Source of the DNA: Lachnospiraceae bacterium
Lineage (GTDB): Bacteria; Bacillota; Clostridia; Lachnospirales; Lachnospiraceae
Direction of reading: 5' to 3'
Assembly: GCA_015056765.1 (NCBI GenBank)
Contig: SVFQ01000003.1
Span: forward strand, 90,433 to 154,432
DNA: 64,000 nucleotides
Shown: piece by piece, positions 62,007 through 64,000 of the stretch
Layout: the number at the start of each line of letters is the position of its first letter
Position numbering within the stretch: the first letter of the stretch is position 1
Translations under genes and position numbers: made by a program
The notes under the pieces: generated by a model
The model's database searches: none
The model's input: only the letters and a program-made list of their open reading frames with translations
Told to the model about the DNA's origin: nothing

Positions 62007-63422
62007 ATGCGTCAGTTTTTAGATGAAGATTTCATGCTTTCAAACAAAACGGCATCCAGGCTGTATCATGCCTATGCGGATGTAAAGAAAGTGCCGATTA
62101 TTGATTACCATTGTCATATTCCGGTGGAAGAAATATGGGAAGATAAAAAGTTTCGAAATATGACGGAACTATGGCTGTCTGCAGATCACTATAAGTGGAG
62201 ACAGATGCGCGTGTGTGGCATTCCGGAGAAGTATATTACCGGGGATGGCTCAGATTACGAGAAATTCGAGGCCTTTGCCTCTATTATGCCAAAACTTTTG
62301 GGCAATCCTTTGTATCACTGGTCTCATCTGGAACTAAAGCGGTACTTTGGCATTAAGGAAACCTTAGGTCCGGATACGGCAGAAGAAATCTGGAATCGTT
62401 GTAATGAGATACTTTCCGATTCTTCTTTTTCTGCCAGAGGCCTGATTAAGCGCTCCAATGTGGCATTGATTTGTACCACAGATGATCCGTTGGATGACTT
62501 GCATTGTCACGAGAAACTGGCAGAGGATACTACTTTCGATACGGTGGTATTGCCGGCGTTCCGTCCGGATGAGGTACTCGCTCTTTACAAGCATTCCTGG
62601 AACTCCTATATCGATAAACTGGCGGCTGCAGCAGAAGTGGAGATTGATTCCATAGACGCACTGTTAGAGGCCTTAGAGAAACGAATTGATTATTTCGTAG
62701 CCAGAGGTTGTAAGGTATCGGATCATGGACTTTTCGATGCCAGATTCGAAGCCTGCACGCAGGCAGAAGCAGAAGCGATTTTCCAGAAATGCAGAAGAGG
62801 GGAAAACGCTACGGTGATGGACTGCAAACAGTTTGACTCTTATATGCTGATCAAACTGGCGAAGATGTATCATGATAGAGATATGGTGATGCAGCTGCAT
62901 TTCGGTGTAGTGAGAGATACCAATACCATGGCCTTTATGAAAATGGGCATCAATACCGGTTTCGACTCTATGCACAATGAAACGTATACAAGACCTCTAT
63001 TAAAGCTTTTGGACGCCATGAACGTGGGCGAGGGCTTGCCAAAGACCATCCTGTATTCTCTGAATCCTATCGACAATGCGGCTATAGACTGTGTCATTGG
63101 TTGTTTTGCTGAAGAAGGGATAAAAGGTAAGATACAGCATGGTAGCGCCTGGTGGTTTAATGATCATATGGAAGGTATGGAAAGTCAGTTAAAGAGTTAT
63201 GCCGCTTTATCAACTCTTGGCAATCATATCGGAATGCTGACAGATTCCAGATCACTTTTGTCCTACACCAGACATGAGTATTTCCGCCGAATTTTGTGTA
63301 ATTATATCGGTTCTTATGTGGAAAATGGTATGTATCCGGAGGAGGACCGTTATTTAGAAGAAATGATACGTGGCATTAGCTTTGAAAATGCCAATACCTA
63401 TTTTGGATTTGGATTAGAATAA
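62007..63422 (+). CDS. uxaC: Glucuronate (uronate) isomerase
   Basis: The 471-residue amidohydrolase-fold enzyme converts D-glucuronate to D-fructuronate (or galacturonate to tagaturonate). The metal-binding HxH lies in IDYHCHIPVEEIWEDK, with WRQMRVCGIPE, CTTDDPLDDL, MQLHFGVVRDTN and TDSRSLLSYTRHEYFRR further along, all typical. With uxuB and uxuA but no uxaB/uxaA in view, the glucuronate branch is served. Confidence 0.95.
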   Translation: MRQFLDEDFMLSNKTASRLYHAYADVKKVPIIDYHCHIPVEEIWEDKKFRNMTELWLSADHYKWRQMRVCGIPEKYITGDGSDYEKFEAFASIMPKLLGNPLYHWSHLELKRYFGIKETLGPDTAEEIWNRCNEILSDSSFSARGLIKRSNVALICTTDDPLDDLHCHEKLAEDTTFDTVVLPAFRPDEVLALYKHSWNSYIDKLAAAAEVEIDSIDALLEALEKRIDYFVARGCKVSDHGLFDARFEACTQAEAEAIFQKCRRGENATVMDCKQFDSYMLIKLAKMYHDRDMVMQLHFGVVRDTNTMAFMKMGINTGFDSMHNETYTRPLLKLLDAMNVGEGLPKTILYSLNPIDNAAIDCVIGCFAEEGIKGKIQHGSAWWFNDHMEGMESQLKSYAALSTLGNHIGMLTDSRSLLSYTRHEYFRRILCNYIGSYVENGMYPEEDRYLEEMIRGISFENANTYFGFGLE

Positions 63423-63440
63423 TAAAAAAGAGGGTAAGAC

Positions 63441-64000
63441 ATGAAAACAGTAAAGGCGCCAACAGATCCAGAGAAGAACAGACCTTATTTTTATATCATT
63501 AAGGACAAGGAAATTTTTAGTGCAAAGGCTGAGGATGGCACCGGAGTGTGCTTCTTATATCAAAGTGATGGAAGATTAAAAAGCAGCGCAGACTTTGTGG
63601 GTAATGTAAAAGACCAAAGTCAAATCGAGATGCTTGGAACGGTAGAAGGCTTCCGCAAACTGGTACACTCTGTGGGTATTTCTATGGAGTGCGAGAATCA
63701 GGAAGAACTGAAATTTGTGTTCCAGATGTATGGTAAGAAGGATTTATATGGTGGTGGTGCAAACCTCGTAGCAACTGTAAAAGCTGACGGAAGTGAGCAT
63801 CGCATTTACTTAAAAGATGTGGACTGGCAGGAAGATGATGACGTGCCGGGACAGATTCGTATTCATTTTCCAAAACCGGAACAGACGGCGTATTTAAATG
63901 TGCGCTTTTATTTAAACGACGGCTTTGAAGGTCCGGAGCAGATAGAAGCAAAGCCGGTGGATACTTCGTCAGCAGCGTACAAAGCCATGATTCAGAAGTC
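63441..64000 (+). CDS. Protein of unknown function in hexuronate operon (3' end outside window)
   Basis: An open frame starts at ATG 63441 (GAGGGT ten bases upstream) 18 bases after uxaC and runs off the window end, giving 186 visible residues. No signal peptide is seen. The region is polar, rich in alternating hydrophobic residues and Gly/Asp turns (MYGKKDLYGGGANLV, RIYLKDVDW, IRIHFPKPEQ, NVRFYLNDGFEGPE), which suggests beta-sandwich folding as in carbohydrate-binding or fibronectin-like modules. A cytosolic glycosidase or esterase with such an N-terminal module is possible, but no catalytic motif is visible in the part given. Confidence 0.8.
   Translation, partial: MKTVKAPTDPEKNRPYFYIIKDKEIFSAKAEDGTGVCFLYQSDGRLKSSADFVGNVKDQSQIEMLGTVEGFRKLVHSVGISMECENQEELKFVFQMYGKKDLYGGGANLVATVKADGSEHRIYLKDVDWQEDDDVPGQIRIHFPKPEQTAYLNVRFYLNDGFEGPEQIEAKPVDTSSAAYKAMIQK

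Noticed and set aside
1-64000. Mobile elements, CRISPR arrays, tRNA and rRNA genes
   Set aside because: No transposase or integrase motif, regularly spaced repeats, cloverleaf or rRNA sequence was seen on either strand by eye.

Overview
The window looks like the chromosome of a motile, fermentative Gram-positive of class Clostridia, most likely family Lachnospiraceae. The signs are a moderate GC content, strong AGGAGG-type ribosome binding sites, the gls24-nusB-xseAB-ispA-dxs-tlyA-nadK-argR-recN block, LplB/LplC-type sugar permeases without a local ATPase, and abundant c-di-GMP signalling genes. The genus cannot be fixed by eye. No tRNA, rRNA, CRISPR array, insertion sequence or phage gene was seen, so this reads as core chromosome with one signalling-rich section.

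Layout. 1-6.1 kb: the 3' part of pcrA, a small acidic membrane protein, a 500-base spacer with a possible 48-codon ORF and several RNA hairpins, an RlmD-like rRNA methyltransferase, an ArsB/NhaD-superfamily permease, an alpha/beta hydrolase and a small unknown protein on the minus strand. 6.2-29.7 kb: a signalling island with two GGDEF/EAL proteins, an orphan HPt protein, three HD-GYP proteins (one with a damaged active site), a 1408-residue hybrid histidine kinase and a chemotaxis receptor. A patatin-like lipase, a PHP-family phosphatase (minus strand) and the glycolytic run gapA-pgk-tpiA lie inside it. 29.8-34 kb: rpsO, pnp, prfC. 34-44.3 kb: a transglutaminase-like envelope protein and the conserved DNA-repair/isoprenoid/arginine-control block ending in recN. 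The sporulation genes that flank this block in many relatives (spoIIIA before, spoIVB-spo0A after) are not here. 44.3-53.1 kb: glycogen synthase, a MATE-fold flippase, an AraC regulator (minus strand), a YihY/BrkB membrane protein, a GH2 glycosidase, a VanZ-like protein, murI and a YczE/YitT-like membrane protein.

53.2-64 kb is a hexuronate-use locus: an FCD-type GntR regulator, two sugar permeases and a lipoprotein binding protein, then uxuA, uxuB, eda, kdgK and uxaC. These five enzymes take D-glucuronate through fructuronate, mannonate, KDG and KDPG to pyruvate and glyceraldehyde 3-phosphate, which gapA in this window can use. A further protein of unknown function runs off the end. A near-identical palindromic sequence (T[A/T]GTATACTAG) sits before the regulator gene and before the transporter gene and is a good candidate operator.

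The most unusual content is the signalling island. It holds a pair of membrane HD-GYP proteins with a long, internally repeated beta-rich C-terminus, one apparently active and one lacking metal ligands. It also holds an operon joining a transporter-like membrane sensor with HD-GYP output, a propeller-type hybrid kinase, the degenerate HD-GYP protein and a chemoreceptor. Two genes (at 6202 and 48422) appear to have promoters placed so that their mRNAs would be leaderless.
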